A stretch of 64,000 nucleotides of DNA from Hymenobacter psychrophilus (GCF_900107135.1 NZ_FNOV01000010.1:1-64000); one strand, 5' to 3'. Positions 34,652-45,112 are shown, counted from the stretch's first letter. Made by a program: numbers and translations. Notes: generated from the letters alone by a model not told the origin.

Positions 34652-36085
34652 ATGAAAAAACTCGATAAGCTGATTTTACAGGCCTTTGCCGGGCCGTTTC
34701 TGCTCACCTTCGCGGTGGTGCAGTTCATCTTCCTGATGCAGTTCATGATGAAATACATGGACGATCTGGTGGGCAAGGACCTGGGCCTGGGCGTGATTCT
34801 CCAGCTGCTGTTTTATTTCGGGGTGCTGATTGTGCCCATTTCGCTGCCGCTGGCCGTGCTGCTGTCCTCGCTGATGACCTTTGGCACACTGGGCGAGCAC
34901 CACGAGCTGACCGCCATCAAAACGGCCGGCATTTCGCTTACCCGCATTCTGCGGCCGGTGCTGGTGGTGAGCGTGCTGCTGGCCGGGGGCGCGTTCTGGT
35001 TCAATAATACCATCGTGCCGCTGGCCAACCTTGAAGCCTTCAGCCTGCTCTGGGATGTGCGCCAGCAGAAGCTGGCCCTCGACATCCGCGAAGGCGTATT
35101 CTACAACGGCATTCCCGGCTTCACGATTAAAGTAAATGAGAAGCAGGGCGAGAATGGCGACATTCTGATGGGCGTGATGATTTATGACCACACGGGCGGG
35201 CGCGGCGGCAGCACCGTAATTCTGGCCGACTCGGGGCGTATGTTCACCCGTTTTGGGGGGCAATACCTGGGCCTGGAGCTATTCCGGGGACGCTCCTACA
35301 CCGAGCAGCCTAATACGCAGAGCACGGCCGGGGCCAGTTTCATCCGCCAGAACTTCGACCGCAACCTCATTACGTTCTCGCTGAAATCTTTTGGCCTCGA
35401 CCGCACCCAGAAGGAGCTGTTCAATACCAACAAGATGATGCTTAACCTAGGGCAGCTCGGGCATTTTACCGACTCGCTCCAGGGGCGTCTCAACCAGGAG
35501 CATCGGCAGGTGGTACGGCAGATGACGCCCTACTACACGTACCTGCGCCTCGATACACTGGGCCAGACCGCCGACCAGCGGATTGCGAGTTGGGTAGTGC
35601 CCCCAACCCGCCTGCCGCCCGCCAGCAAAGCCACCGCCCAGCAGGCGACCAACCGCGCCCGCAATGTGCAGTCGTTTCTGACAACCACCGAGCAGCGCCT
35701 AATCAACCTGACCAAGGAAACGGCCAACTACCGCATCGAAACTTACCGCAAGTTCACCCAGTCGGCTGCCATTCTGCTCATGTTTTTGATTGGGGCGCCA
35801 CTGGGAGCCATTATCAAAAAGGGCGGGCTGGGGGTGCCGATTCTGGTGTCGATTGTGTTTTTCATTATCTACTACGTATTCTCGATTATGGGCGAGAAGT
35901 ACGGTCGCGAGCAGGTAATGCCCGTAGCCGTGGGCATGTGGATGTCGGCCGCTGTTCTGCTACCCATTGGCCTGTTCTTCCTCTACCAAGCCCGCCACGA
36001 CTCGGGGCTGCTCGACGTGAATTGGGGCCGCTTGGTGCCCCGCTGGCTACGCTGGCCTCTGCGGGGCTATAAGAAGGCAGTATAA
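34652..36085 (+). CDS. LptF/LptG family permease
   Basis: A 477-aa inner-membrane protein of the YjgP/YjgQ family. Three N-terminal membrane helices (FAGPFLLTFAVVQFIFLMQF, then LQLLFYFGVLIVPISLPLAV, then LRPVLVVSVLLAGG), a large periplasmic beta-jellyroll region (about 120-350), and three C-terminal helices (AAILLMFLIGAPLGAIIKKG onward). It works with LptB-type ATPases to move lipopolysaccharide to the outer membrane. F versus G cannot be told here. Confidence 0.9.
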   Translation: MKKLDKLILQAFAGPFLLTFAVVQFIFLMQFMMKYMDDLVGKDLGLGVILQLLFYFGVLIVPISLPLAVLLSSLMTFGTLGEHHELTAIKTAGISLTRILRPVLVVSVLLAGGAFWFNNTIVPLANLEAFSLLWDVRQQKLALDIREGVFYNGIPGFTIKVNEKQGENGDILMGVMIYDHTGGRGGSTVILADSGRMFTRFGGQYLGLELFRGRSYTEQPNTQSTAGASFIRQNFDRNLITFSLKSFGLDRTQKELFNTNKMMLNLGQLGHFTDSLQGRLNQEHRQVVRQMTPYYTYLRLDTLGQTADQRIASWVVPPTRLPPASKATAQQATNRARNVQSFLTTTEQRLINLTKETANYRIETYRKFTQSAAILLMFLIGAPLGAIIKKGGLGVPILVSIVFFIIYYVFSIMGEKYGREQVMPVAVGMWMSAAVLLPIGLFFLYQARHDSGLLDVNWGRLVPRWLRWPLRGYKKAV

Positions 36086-36161
36086 ACGACTCTATAACTG
36101 CCCAGGCCTGCGTTATCTGCTGCCGCTACGAGAAATTAGCGCACTTGCCGCATTAAATACT

Positions 36162-36169
36162 TACCTTTG
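36162..36169 (+). promoter_or_regulatory. -7 box TACCTTTG upstream of rpsO
   Basis: Lies 68 bases before the rpsO ATG and matches TAnnTTTG. Confidence 0.6.
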
Positions 36170-36236
36170 CGGCCACCCCGAAGTGCGGGGTGATTTTTTT
36201 CATTTTTTAATCAAAGACGGGGAAACCTATCTGCCG

Positions 36237-36512
36237 ATGCAACTGACTACCGAAGCAAAACAGGCTATTTTCGAGAAAAACAGCCTCCAGAAAACCTCCA
36301 AAGACACCGGTTCGGCCGAGTCGCAGATTGCCCTCTTCACCCAGCGTATTCTGGACCTGACCGAGCACCTGAAGGTGAACAAGAAGGATTTCTCGACCCG
36401 TTTGGGCCTGCTCAAACTCGTAGGTAAGCGTCGCAGCATGTTGGACTACCTCATGCAGCGCGACATCAATCGCTACCGCGCCATCATCAAAGAGTTGGGC
36501 TTGCGTAAGTAA
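36237..36512 (+). CDS. rpsO: 30S ribosomal protein S15
   Basis: 91 aa, the standard S15 length. KTSKDTGSAESQIALFTQRI and the C-terminal RRSMLDYLMQRDINRY are diagnostic. It binds 16S rRNA helices 20-22 in the central domain of the small subunit. The ATG at 36237 is chosen over the longer frame from 36183, which is in the leader. rpsO followed by pnp is a conserved order. Confidence 0.97.
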   Translation: MQLTTEAKQAIFEKNSLQKTSKDTGSAESQIALFTQRILDLTEHLKVNKKDFSTRLGLLKLVGKRRSMLDYLMQRDINRYRAIIKELGLRK

Positions 36513-36522
36513 TTGCCACGCC

Positions 36523-36567
36523 CCAGAGCAGGGAGCCTTTCGTATCGAAAGGTTCCCTGCTCTTTTT
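36523..36567 (+). terminator. Terminator after rpsO
   Basis: CAGAGCAGGGA pairs with TCCCTGCTCT, followed by TTTTTTT. Confidence 0.85.
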
Positions 36568-36706
36568 TTGCCCCAAGCCGGCCGTATCATTCTGCCGGTT
36601 TTGTTGTTTAGATTTCGATATGCTTTTCTTTTAGAGCAAAACAGAGCCGTCGAGGCTCGTTTTTTTGGCTGCTCGCCCGCTGCACGCTTTCCCTTAAAGC
36701 ACCCCG

Positions 36707-38866
36707 ATGCCCAACTACCACGCCATTACCAAGCACATCACCCTGCCCGACGGTCGGCAGATTTCCCTCGAAACCGGCAAGCTGGCCAAATTTGCCGACG
36801 GCGCCGTAGTGGTGCGCCTCGGCGACGCCATGCTGCTGGCTACGGTTGTATCGCAGCCCAGCTCGCGCGGCGAGGTGGATTTTCTGCCCCTCTCGGTTGA
36901 CTACCAGGAGAAGTTCGGCGGTGCCGGCAACATTCCCGGCTCGTTCCAGCGCCGCGAAGGCCGCCTCTCGGACCACGAAATCCTGGTGTGCCGCATTGTG
37001 GACCGCATCCTGCGCCCGATGTTTCCCAAGGATTATCACTACGAGGTGCAGGTGATGATTACCCTGATTTCGGCTGATAAGACCGTCCAGCCTGATGCGC
37101 TGGCCGCCCTGGCCGCTTCGGCTGCCCTCTCGATTTCCGATATCCCGTTCGCCGGTCCTATTTCGGAGGTTCGCGTGGCCCGTATCGACGGCAAGCTGCA
37201 AATCAACCCCCTGACCGCCGACATCGCCCGCGCTGACATCGACCTGATTGTAGGTGCTACCGCTGATTCGGTGGCCATGGTGGAAGGCGAAATGGATGAA
37301 GTGAGCGAGGAGGAAATGGTGGAAGCCATTGCTTACGCTCACGAGGCCATCAAGCTGCAGGTGAAAGCCCAGCAGGAGCTGGCTGCTGAAGTGGAGAAGT
37401 CGAAGGTAAAGCGCGACTACCCTAAGTACGTTGAGAACGAGGAGCTGAAGCAGCGCGTGATGGAGGCCGTTTACCAGGGCGCCTACGACGTGGCTAAATC
37501 GGGCAACACCAGCAAGGCCGGCCGTAAGGAGGCTTTCGGCGCTATCAAGAAGCCGTTGCTGGAGAAGCTGCTCGAAGAAAACCCCGAGCTCGACCAGAAA
37601 ATGTTCAGCCGCTACTACGCTTCGGCCGAAAAGAAAGGCATCCGCGACATGATGATCAAGGAGCGCACCCGCCTCGACGGCCGCGCCCTGACCCAGATTC
37701 GCCCCATCTGGAGCGAGGTGAACTACCTGCCCGGGGCCCACGGCTCGGCCTTGTTCACCCGCGGCGAAACCCAGTCGCTGACCACGGTGGCCCTCGGCAC
37801 CAAGCTCGATGAGCAGATCATCGACACGGCCATGACGTCGGGCTACAGCAAGTTCATGCTGCACTACAACTTCCCGGCCTTCTCGACCGGCGAGGTGAAG
37901 CCCAACCGCGGCCCCGGCCGTCGCGAAATCGGCCACGGCAACCTGGCCCAACGCTCGCTCAAGAAGGTGATGCCTTCCGACGACGAGAACCCCTACACCG
38001 TCCGCATCGTGTCGGATATCCTGGAGTCGAACGGCTCGTCGTCGATGGCCACGGTGTGCGCCGGCTCGATGGCGCTCATGGACGCCGGCATTCCGGTGCG
38101 CGCTGCCGTTTCGGGTATCGCCATGGGCCTCGTGCAGGACAAGGAAACCGGCGAATACGCCGTGCTTTCGGACATCCTGGGTGATGAGGACCACCTCGGC
38201 GACATGGACTTCAAAGTAACCGGCACCGAGAAAGGTATCGTGGCTTGCCAGATGGACATCAAAATCCAGGGTCTGAGCGCCGAAATCATGACCGCCGCCC
38301 TGCACCAGGCCCGCGAAGGCCGCCTGCACATCCTGGGCGAAATGGCCAAGACCATTGCCACCCCCGCTGCCGAGCTGAAGCCGCATACGCCCCGCTCGCA
38401 CAAGATGCTGATTGATAAGGAGTACATCGGCGCCGTAATCGGACCCGGCGGCAAAGTCATTCAGCAGATTCAGAAGGACACCAACGCTACGGTGATCATC
38501 GAGGAGAAGGACGAGAAGGGCCACGTAAGCATCTACGCTTCCAACCAGGAAGACATGCAGGCCGCCATCGACCGCATCAACGCCATTGCCGCTACGCCGG
38601 AAGTGGGCGAGACATACAAAGGCAAAGTGCGCAGCATTCAGCCCTACGGTGCCTTCGTGGAAATCATGCCGGGCAAAGACGGCCTGTTGCACATTTCGGA
38701 GGTATCGCACGAGCGGCTTGCTTCGCTTGAGGGCGTGCTGGAGGTAGGGCAGGAGATTGACGTGAAACTGCTTGATATCGACAAGAAAACCGGTAAATAC
38801 CGGCTCTCGCGGAAGGTGCTCATGGCGAAGCCCGAGCGGGCTGCCGACTCCAACGGTGCTGCTTAA
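36707..38866 (+). CDS. pnp: Polynucleotide phosphorylase
   Basis: A 719-aa 3'-5' exoribonuclease of the degradosome type. Two RNase PH domains (about 10-140 and 320-540; [23 protein letters not shown] core), a helical linker (about 240-310), a KH domain (about 550-610; [12 protein letters not shown]) and an S1 domain (about 620-695; [20 protein letters not shown]). It degrades mRNA with phosphate, releasing NDPs. Length and domain order are complete. Confidence 0.97.
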   Translation: MPNYHAITKHITLPDGRQISLETGKLAKFADGAVVVRLGDAMLLATVVSQPSSRGEVDFLPLSVDYQEKFGGAGNIPGSFQRREGRLSDHEILVCRIVDRILRPMFPKDYHYEVQVMITLISADKTVQPDALAALAASAALSISDIPFAGPISEVRVARIDGKLQINPLTADIARADIDLIVGATADSVAMVEGEMDEVSEEEMVEAIAYAHEAIKLQVKAQQELAAEVEKSKVKRDYPKYVENEELKQRVMEAVYQGAYDVAKSGNTSKAGRKEAFGAIKKPLLEKLLEENPELDQKMFSRYYASAEKKGIRDMMIKERTRLDGRALTQIRPIWSEVNYLPGAHGSALFTRGETQSLTTVALGTKLDEQIIDTAMTSGYSKFMLHYNFPAFSTGEVKPNRGPGRREIGHGNLAQRSLKKVMPSDDENPYTVRIVSDILESNGSSSMATVCAGSMALMDAGIPVRAAVSGIAMGLVQDKETGEYAVLSDILGDEDHLGDMDFKVTGTEKGIVACQMDIKIQGLSAEIMTAALHQAREGRLHILGEMAKTIATPAAELKPHTPRSHKMLIDKEYIGAVIGPGGKVIQQIQKDTNATVIIEEKDEKGHVSIYASNQEDMQAAIDRINAIAATPEVGETYKGKVRSIQPYGAFVEIMPGKDGLLHISEVSHERLASLEGVLEVGQEIDVKLLDIDKKTGKYRLSRKVLMAKPERAADSNGAA

Positions 38867-38888
38867 AACAGCCGGTACCGAACTTTAG

Positions 38889-38931
38889 CGGGTACCGGGC
38901 CGTTGCATTAAACTGAGCCCGGTACCCGTTG
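38889..38931 (+). terminator. Terminator-like dyad after pnp
   Basis: CGGGTACCGGGC and GCCCGGTACCCG form a strong stem, without a T run. Confidence 0.55.
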
Positions 38932-39010
38932 AACGGGGGGATTCGCCCGACGAATCGAAAACGACGTTAACAAGCACACGCATCACTAATTTCATTCTCT
39001 CGCGCCCGCA

Positions 39011-39874
39011 ATGAGACAGTTAAAAATCAGCAAGCAGATTACCAACCGCGAAAGCCAGTCGCTGGATAAATACCTCCAGGAGATTGGCAAAGTGGACCTG
39101 CTGACTCCCGACGAGGAGGTAACGCTGGCGCAACGCATCCGGGAAGGCGACCAGCTGGCCCTGGAAAAGCTGACTAAAGCCAACCTTCGCTTCGTAGTAT
39201 CGGTGGCCAAGCAGTACCAGAACCAGGGCCTGAGCTTGGGCGACCTGATCAACGAGGGCAACCTCGGCCTGATCAAGGCTGCCAAGCGTTTCGACGAAAC
39301 CCGCGGCTTCAAATTCATTTCTTACGCCGTTTGGTGGATTCGCCAGTCGATTCTGCAGGCGTTGGCCGAGCAGTCGCGCATTGTGCGCCTGCCTTTGAAC
39401 CGGGTTGGCTCGCTGAACAAAATCAGCAAGTCGTTCTCGGAGCTGGAGCAGAAATTCGAGCGCGAGCCTTCGCCCGAAGAAATTGCCGAAGTACTGGAGC
39501 TGACCACCTCCGAAGTGGTGGACACGCTCAAGATTTCGGGCCGCCACGTGTCGGTGGACGCTCCTTTCGTACAGGGTGAGGAAAACCGCCTGCTCGACGT
39601 GCTCGAAAACGAGGACGAGGAGAGTCCCGACACGGGCCTGATGAACGACTCGCTCCGCAAGGAAGTGCAGCGCGCTCTGAGCACGCTCACCAAGCGCGAA
39701 GCCGACGTTATCACCCTCTACTTTGGCCTGAACGGGGAACACTCGCTCACACTGGAGGAAATTGGCGAGAAGTTCAACCTGACCCGCGAGCGGGTTCGGC
39801 AGATCAAGGAAAAGGCCATTCGCCGCCTGCGCCATACCTCGCGCAGCAAAGCGCTGAAACCGTACCTGGGGTAG
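39011..39874 (+). CDS. rpoD: Primary sigma factor RpoD
   Basis: 287 aa, the short form of the housekeeping sigma factor found in Bacteroidota, lacking most of region 1.1. Region 1.2 ([18 protein letters not shown]), region 2 ([17 protein letters not shown] with [16 protein letters not shown]), region 3 ([15 protein letters not shown]) and region 4 ([20 protein letters not shown]) are all present. It would direct RNA polymerase to the TTG/TAnnTTTG promoters seen in this window. Confidence 0.97.
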   Translation: MRQLKISKQITNRESQSLDKYLQEIGKVDLLTPDEEVTLAQRIREGDQLALEKLTKANLRFVVSVAKQYQNQGLSLGDLINEGNLGLIKAAKRFDETRGFKFISYAVWWIRQSILQALAEQSRIVRLPLNRVGSLNKISKSFSELEQKFEREPSPEEIAEVLELTTSEVVDTLKISGRHVSVDAPFVQGEENRLLDVLENEDEESPDTGLMNDSLRKEVQRALSTLTKREADVITLYFGLNGEHSLTLEEIGEKFNLTRERVRQIKEKAIRRLRHTSRSKALKPYLG

Positions 39875-39895
39875 TTTTTCTACTCCACTAGCATC

Positions 39896-39925
39896 AAACC
39901 CTGACCCATTGGTTGGGGTTTTTTG
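39896..39925 (+). terminator. Terminator after rpoD
   Basis: An AACCCTGACCCA/TTGGGGTTTTTT stem with a T tail. Confidence 0.65.
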
Positions 39926-39980
39926 TTGGTAGAAGCAGGTGACTTAGCCCGTCCAAAACAACCCAACCGGTCGGGCTTGT

Positions 39981-39988
39981 TACCTTTG
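39981..39988 (+). promoter_or_regulatory. -7 box TACCTTTG upstream of trxB
   Basis: Lies 57 bases before the ATG at 40045, so a longer frame starting at 39988 is upstream of the transcript start and not used. Confidence 0.6.
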
Positions 39989-40044
39989 TGATTCCAATCT
40001 TAACTCATCCCGGCGCGGGCCCGGCCCGCCGCCGTTACCATTGT

Positions 40045-40989
40045 ATGGCTACTACCTCTTCAGAACACATTCACTGCCTGATTGTCGGCTCCGGCCCGGC
40101 CGGCTACACCGCCGCCATTTACGCCGCCCGCGCCGGCCTCAACCCCGTCATGTACCAGGGCCTGCAGCCCGGCGGGCAGCTCACCATCACCAACGACGTG
40201 GAGAACTTCCCTGGCTACCCCGATGGTGTAATGGGCCCCGCAATGATGGAGGACCTGAAAAAGCAGGCCGAGCGCTTCGGCACCGACATCCGCTACGGCA
40301 TTGCTACGGCCGTGGACTTTGAGGCCCATCCGCGCCGCATTACCATCGACGAGAAGCTGGAACTGACGGCTGACACCGTAATTATTGCCACCGGGGCTTC
40401 GGCTAGGTGGCTGGGACTTCCCTCCGAGCAGCGCCTCAACGGCTCGGGCGTGTCGGCCTGCGCCGTGTGCGACGGGTTCTTCTATCGCGGCAAAGATGTG
40501 GCCATTGTGGGCGCCGGCGACACGGCTGCTGAAGAGGCTACGTACCTGGCAAACCTGTGCTCGAAAGTGTACATGATTGTGCGCAAGGGCGAGATGAAGG
40601 CTTCGAAAATCATGCAGAAGCGGGTGCTTGACAACCCCAAGATTGAGGTGCTCTGGCACACGGTAACCGACGAAATCCTGGGCGAGCATGTGGTAGAGGC
40701 CGTGCGGGTGAAAAACGTACTGGAGGGCACTACTCGTGAGCTGGCCATCGAAGGCTTCTTTGTCGCCATCGGCCACGATCCTAACTCTAAAATCTTCCAG
40801 CCCTACCTGCATCACGACGATCAGGGCTACCTCAAAACCCTGCCCGGCACCAGCAAAACCAACGTTGATGGCGTGTTTGCCTGCGGCGATGTACAGGACT
40901 TTACCTACCGCCAGGCCGTAACGGCCGCCGGTACCGGCTGCATGGCCGCCCTCGACGCCGAACGCTACCTGGCCGCGCTGGGCGACTAA
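40045..40989 (+). CDS. trxB: Thioredoxin reductase
   Basis: 314 aa, class I flavoprotein. FAD site LIVGSGPAGYTAAIYAARAG, redox pair CAVC in VSACAVCDGFFYRGKD, NADPH site VAIVGAGDTAAEEA, and C-terminal FAD motif GVFACGDVQDFTYRQAV. It reduces thioredoxin with NADPH in the cytosol. Confidence 0.96.
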   Translation: MATTSSEHIHCLIVGSGPAGYTAAIYAARAGLNPVMYQGLQPGGQLTITNDVENFPGYPDGVMGPAMMEDLKKQAERFGTDIRYGIATAVDFEAHPRRITIDEKLELTADTVIIATGASARWLGLPSEQRLNGSGVSACAVCDGFFYRGKDVAIVGAGDTAAEEATYLANLCSKVYMIVRKGEMKASKIMQKRVLDNPKIEVLWHTVTDEILGEHVVEAVRVKNVLEGTTRELAIEGFFVAIGHDPNSKIFQPYLHHDDQGYLKTLPGTSKTNVDGVFACGDVQDFTYRQAVTAAGTGCMAALDAERYLAALGD

Positions 40990-40991
40990 GC

Positions 40992-41112
40992 GGTGGATGA
41001 GTGAATGAGTGAATGAGCGAACCGGCCGGCTATAACAGCTATACCAACCGGTTCGCTGAAGCGTTGAGTCTGCTGCATTCACTCATTCACTTATCCACTC
41101 ATTCACTCATTA
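40992..41112. repeat. TGAATGAG/CATTCACT simple repeats as an inverted pair
   Basis: TGAGTGAATGAGTGAATGAG near 40997-41016 faces CATTCACTCATTCACTTATC near 41079, with CACTCATTCACTCATT after it. The two arms can pair. The array ends just before a TTG codon that best starts the M23 peptidase. Confidence 0.75.
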
Positions 41113-41123
41113 ATTTCCTGCTC

Positions 41124-42266
41124 TTGCTGAATTTTGTTAAACACTGGCTGCTGCCGCTGCTACTGATCGGGCTGTTTTTAGGCTTGCCCGGCCAGCTGCT
41201 GGCCCAGCGGCGCAAGGTGCCCACCAAACCCAAAGCCGGTGAAACCGGCAAGCGGAAGGACTTCTTCCGCATTAAAACGCCTACCATCCGCTACGTGCGG
41301 CCCGATACGACGGTGCTCATCCAGACCGAGGAGTTGCCCGACGACAACTCCGAGGCGGCCAAGTCCATCTTCTTCAATCCGGCCCGCAAGCTCTCGATAG
41401 TAAGCGAGGACACCACTACGCTCAACGAGGGCGAGCAGCACATTGTGGAGGTAAAGGAGCAGGTGCAGATTGACTCCAGCTGGATTCAGGTAGCCGGCTA
41501 CTATGCCATCTGGGATACCCAGAACATCAACCCCTACCGGGTTGATGGCCGCCGTATCAAAGACACGCTTAACCTGCGACTTACCGAGCCCGAGCGGCAG
41601 CGCTACGCCAAAATGCCGCTCACCCGCACGCCCGTCACCTCCGGCTTCGGCTTCCGGGGCTACCGCTGGCACTATGGCACCGACCTCGACCTGAATACCG
41701 GCGACTCGGTGAAAACTGCCTTTGATGGGGTAGTGCGCCTGGTGAAGTGGGACGGCGGCGGCTACGGCAACTACATTCTCGTGCGCCATTACAACGGCAT
41801 CGAAACGCTCTACGGCCACCTGCAGAAGGCCTTGGTAACGCCCGGCACCTTCGTGAAGGCAGGCGAGCTGATTGGCTACGGCGGCAGCACGGGCCGGAGT
41901 AGCGGCTCGCATCTGCATTTTGAAGTGCGCTACGAGGGCAACCCCATCAACCCCATCGAGCTTTACGACTTCCCCGACTACAAGCTCATAAAAGATAACT
42001 TCCAAATTACGTCGGCGCTATTCGATTACTACAGCAAGTCGCTCCGCTACCGGGGAGGCAGCGTACCAGGAGCCGGTAGTGGGAGTGGCAGCAGTAGTAG
42101 CAAGGCCCGGCCCACCCAGGCGCGCAAGGTGGTAACGCACAAAATCCGGAGTGGCGACACGCTGTCGGAGATTTCTCAGAAATACGGCGTATCGCAGGCC
42201 CAGCTTCGCCGCCTCAACGGCGGTACTGGTACACTGCGCATCGGCCGCATGCTGCGGATTAAGTAG
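41124..42266 (+). CDS. M23 family metallopeptidase with LysM domain
   Basis: A cell-wall endopeptidase. With the TTG at 41124 it starts with a signal peptide (NFVKHWLLPLLLIGLFLGLP, then GQLLAQ). The upstream ATG at 41013 would add a peptide read from the TGAATGAG repeat. The M23 domain holds the zinc ligands in WHYGTDLDLNTG and SHLHFEVR; the C-terminus has a LysM unit (HKIRSGDTLSEISQKYGVS). It hydrolyses peptidoglycan cross-links in the periplasm or acts as an EnvC/NlpD-like activator. 380 aa. Confidence 0.9.
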   Translation: MLNFVKHWLLPLLLIGLFLGLPGQLLAQRRKVPTKPKAGETGKRKDFFRIKTPTIRYVRPDTTVLIQTEELPDDNSEAAKSIFFNPARKLSIVSEDTTTLNEGEQHIVEVKEQVQIDSSWIQVAGYYAIWDTQNINPYRVDGRRIKDTLNLRLTEPERQRYAKMPLTRTPVTSGFGFRGYRWHYGTDLDLNTGDSVKTAFDGVVRLVKWDGGGYGNYILVRHYNGIETLYGHLQKALVTPGTFVKAGELIGYGGSTGRSSGSHLHFEVRYEGNPINPIELYDFPDYKLIKDNFQITSALFDYYSKSLRYRGGSVPGAGSGSGSSSSKARPTQARKVVTHKIRSGDTLSEISQKYGVSQAQLRRLNGGTGTLRIGRMLRIK

Positions 42267-42320
42267 GGGCGGGGGCGCTTGATATCCCGGCCCGTTAAAC
42301 TCAGACCCTAAGCTTTTAGA

Positions 42321-43040
42321 ATGAAACTAGATGTACTAGCCCTCGGGGCCCACCCCGATGATGTGGAGATGTCCTGCTCCGGCACGCTGCTGGCGGCGGC
42401 GGCGGCGGGCAAAACCATTGGCATTATCGATTTCACCCGCGGCGAGCTGGGCACCCGCGGCACGCCTGAAACCCGGGCCGAGGAGTCGGAGCGGGCCAGC
42501 CGCATTTTGAGCCTCGATGCCCGCGAGAACCTGGGCATGGCCGACGGCTTTTTTCGCAACGACCGGGAACACCAGTTGCTGCTGGTAGCAGCCATCCGTC
42601 GCTACCAGCCCGATGTGGTGCTCTGCAACGCCATCCACGACCGGCACCCCGACCACGGCCGCGCCGCCCAGCTGGCCACCGAGGCTTGTTTCCTCTCGGG
42701 CCTGCGCATGATTGAAACTCTGGGCGAAGATGGCCAGCCCCAGGCCCCTTGGCGTCCCCGCGTGGTGTACCACTACATCCAAGACCGCCAGATTCCTGCC
42801 GACTTCGTGGTGGATATTACGGCGCACTGGCCCAAAAAGTGGGAATCCATTCAAGCATACAAAACCCAGTTCCACGACCCCAACAGCCAGGAGCCGGCCA
42901 CTTACCTGTCTACGCCCGCGTTCAGCGACTTTATGGAGGCGAGGGCCCGCGAGTTCGGCCACCTTATCGGGGCGCAATATGGCGAAGGCTTCACCCGCGA
43001 GCGGCCGGTTGGCGTGCGCGAAATCACGGAGCTGATTTAA
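42321..43040 (+). CDS. bshB1: Bacillithiol biosynthesis deacetylase BshB1
   Basis: 239-aa LmbE/PIG-L type deacetylase. Zinc site GAHPDDVEMSCSGTL at the N-terminus and DRHPDHGRAAQLA near residue 110. It removes acetyl from GlcNAc-malate in bacillithiol synthesis. Length and motifs fit BshB1 well; other LmbE proteins remain possible. Confidence 0.9.
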   Translation: MKLDVLALGAHPDDVEMSCSGTLLAAAAAGKTIGIIDFTRGELGTRGTPETRAEESERASRILSLDARENLGMADGFFRNDREHQLLLVAAIRRYQPDVVLCNAIHDRHPDHGRAAQLATEACFLSGLRMIETLGEDGQPQAPWRPRVVYHYIQDRQIPADFVVDITAHWPKKWESIQAYKTQFHDPNSQEPATYLSTPAFSDFMEARAREFGHLIGAQYGEGFTRERPVGVREITELI

Positions 43041-43082
43041 CCGATCCGCTAACCGGGGCGCACTAGGCAGCCCATAAACGGC

Positions 43083-43115
43083 AAACGGCCTCCCCGAAAC
43101 TCGGGGAGGCCGTTT
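43083..43115. terminator. Bidirectional terminator
   Basis: AAACGGCCTCCCC pairs with GGGGAGGCCGTTT between two convergent genes. Confidence 0.8.
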
Positions 43116-43141
43116 GGCTTTTGGCTAATTGCAACTACAGG

Positions 43142-44599
43142 TTAAATGGGGTACTGGCGGGGTTCGTGCTGCACAGTTACCCACTGCACCCGGGTCATTT
43201 CATCCATCACCCACTCGCCGCCGAAGCGGCCCATGCCGGAGCCTTTTTCGCCGCCGAAAGGGGCGTTGGCCTGGTCGTTCACCGTCTGGTCGTTTACGTG
43301 GATCATGCCGGTTTCAATCCGGCGGGCCAGTAGTACGCCGTGCTCCACGTCGCGGGTGTGGATGGCGCCGCTCAGGCCGAAGTCGACGGAGTTGGCCATT
43401 TGCAGCATTTCGGCTTCGTCCTTAAACGAAATCAGGCCGGCTACCGGGCCGAAGATTTCGTTTTCGGCGATGGGCATGTCGTTGCGCACGTTCGATAGCA
43501 CGGTGGGTTGGAGCAGCGCGCCCTCAGCCTGACCGCCGGTTTCCAGCTTGGCGCCCAGCTTCACGCTGGCCTCAATATCCTGCTGAATACGCTTGACCTG
43601 CTTTTCATCGATGAGCGGGCCAATCTGAGTTTGCTGGTCGGTGGGGTTGCCGGCGTGCAGGGCCTTGGTGCGGGCCAGGAATTTATCGCGGAACTCGTCG
43701 TACACTTTCTCATGGATGAGGAAGCGGTTGATGGACATGCAGATCTGGCCCTGGTGCATGAACTTGCCCATCATGCCCGCATCCACGGCGCGGTCGATAT
43801 CGGCGTCTTCGAGCACGATGAACACGTTGTTGCCGCCCAGCTCCAGGGCCACTTTCTTCAGGTGCTCCCCGGCCAGCTTCCCAATGCCCTTACCCACGGG
43901 CGTGGAGCCGGTGAAGGAAATCATCTTCGGCACGGGGTGCACCACGAAGGCGTCGCCGATAACCGACGATTTGCCTACTACCACGTTGAACACGCCCTTG
44001 GGCAGGCCGGCTTCCTCGAAGAGCTTGGCCACCAGCGTACCCCCCGTAGCGGGCGTCTGGGAGGCGGGTTTCACCACGATGGCGTTGCCGCAGGCCAGGG
44101 CCGGCGCAATGGAGCGCATGGACAGGTGCAGCGGGAAGTTCCAGGGGCTGATAATGCCAATGACGCCCAGCGGGCGGCGGTACACGCGGCTTTCCTTGCC
44201 GGGCGTGCTCGAGGGCAGAATCAGGCCGTGCAGGCGGGTAGGGAAGGAGGCCGCCTCCAGGATAATCTCGCGGGCTGCCATCACCTCAATGGTCGCCTTG
44301 GCCGGGGCACTGCCCGATTCGCGGGCCAGCCAGCCGGCAAACTCATCCTGGCGGGCCAGCAGCAGCTCGGCGGCCTTGAGCAGGATGTTGCGCCGCTCCT
44401 GCGGTAGCACGTCGGCCCAGGCCGGGGCGGCGCGGTGGGCGGCTTCGTAGGCTTCGTTCAGCTCATCGAGGCCGGCGGCCTGGAAGGTGAGCAGCGTCTG
44501 CCCGTCGAAAGGGTTCAGGTCTTCAATGGTATCGGCGGTGCGGCCGTCGCGCCATTCGCCGTCAATGTACTGCTGGTGGAGGTTCTGGTAGGGTTGCAT
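43142..44599 (-). CDS. NAD(P)-dependent aldehyde dehydrogenase
   Basis: 485 aa, full-length ALDH. Cofactor-site ISPWNFPLHLSMR, Glu in ALELGGNNVFIV, and the catalytic Cys in GQICMSINRF. The class resembles benzaldehyde/vanillin-type dehydrogenases. It oxidises an aldehyde to the acid; the substrate cannot be told. It is transcribed alone. Confidence 0.92.
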   Translation of the reverse strand: MQPYQNLHQQYIDGEWRDGRTADTIEDLNPFDGQTLLTFQAAGLDELNEAYEAAHRAAPAWADVLPQERRNILLKAAELLLARQDEFAGWLARESGSAPAKATIEVMAAREIILEAASFPTRLHGLILPSSTPGKESRVYRRPLGVIGIISPWNFPLHLSMRSIAPALACGNAIVVKPASQTPATGGTLVAKLFEEAGLPKGVFNVVVGKSSVIGDAFVVHPVPKMISFTGSTPVGKGIGKLAGEHLKKVALELGGNNVFIVLEDADIDRAVDAGMMGKFMHQGQICMSINRFLIHEKVYDEFRDKFLARTKALHAGNPTDQQTQIGPLIDEKQVKRIQQDIEASVKLGAKLETGGQAEGALLQPTVLSNVRNDMPIAENEIFGPVAGLISFKDEAEMLQMANSVDFGLSGAIHTRDVEHGVLLARRIETGMIHVNDQTVNDQANAPFGGEKGSGMGRFGGEWVMDEMTRVQWVTVQHEPRQYPI

Positions 44600-44761
44600 A
44601 AGAAAGAGCTAACTGGTGAGCCGGCGCCGCGCCACCCGCCCTAAGCGGACAAGGGCTTTACGCCGGATTCCCCCAAGGCCGGACCAAGAGTGCAGCCGCC
44701 TTCGGGTGGGGGAAAGAGACTATAACTGCTTATGCTACAGAGTTGTTTTTCTGCGCCTAAA

Positions 44762-44802
44762 AAGCAATAGCGCGCAACCCATCGGGTCGCGCGCTATTGC
44801 TT
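44762..44802. terminator. Hairpin AAGCAATAGCGCGC
   Basis: AAGCAATAGCGCGC and GCGCGCTATTGCTT form a 14-bp stem around ACCCATCGGGT-like bases. The rest of the 44600-45112 spacer holds the long inverted repeat below and no gene. Confidence 0.55.
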
Positions 44803-44925
44803 GGTGGAATAGTGGTGGTTTCTGCCTACCCGCCTACTGAGCCTAATGCCGCTGGCCAGGTCTGGAAGTGGCGGCTGTTTCGGAAGAGGTGGTGGGGCTA
44901 GAATAGGAGTCTTTAACTAATGTGC

Positions 44926-45061
44926 TATAGCCGTTTTGTGAACATTGCACTTGGTTGTAGAGACGCGTCTTTGCGTTGAACGACAACGTAACAGCGGCGC
45001 GAACGACGGGACGCAAAGATGCGTCTCTACAACCAAGTGCAATGTTCACAAAACGGCTATA
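44926..45061. repeat. Long inverted repeat, 51-bp arms (MITE/REP-like)
   Basis: Arms 44926-44976 and 45011-45061 are complementary with one mismatch; the ends read TATAGCCGTTTTGTGAACAT and the inner part GTAGAGACGC. The 34-base loop has no frame. The GTAGAGACGC core occurs again in the hairpin at 59024-59075, so it is a genome repeat. Confidence 0.85.
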
Positions 45062-45112
45062 TAGTTGATAGAGACGCCTTAATTGTATGACGGCTTAAGC
45101 AGGGCACCCGCA

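Noticed and set aside
36608..38710. Long open frame antisense to pnp
   Set aside because: High-GC codon bias leaves the opposite strand open; pnp is complete and conserved.
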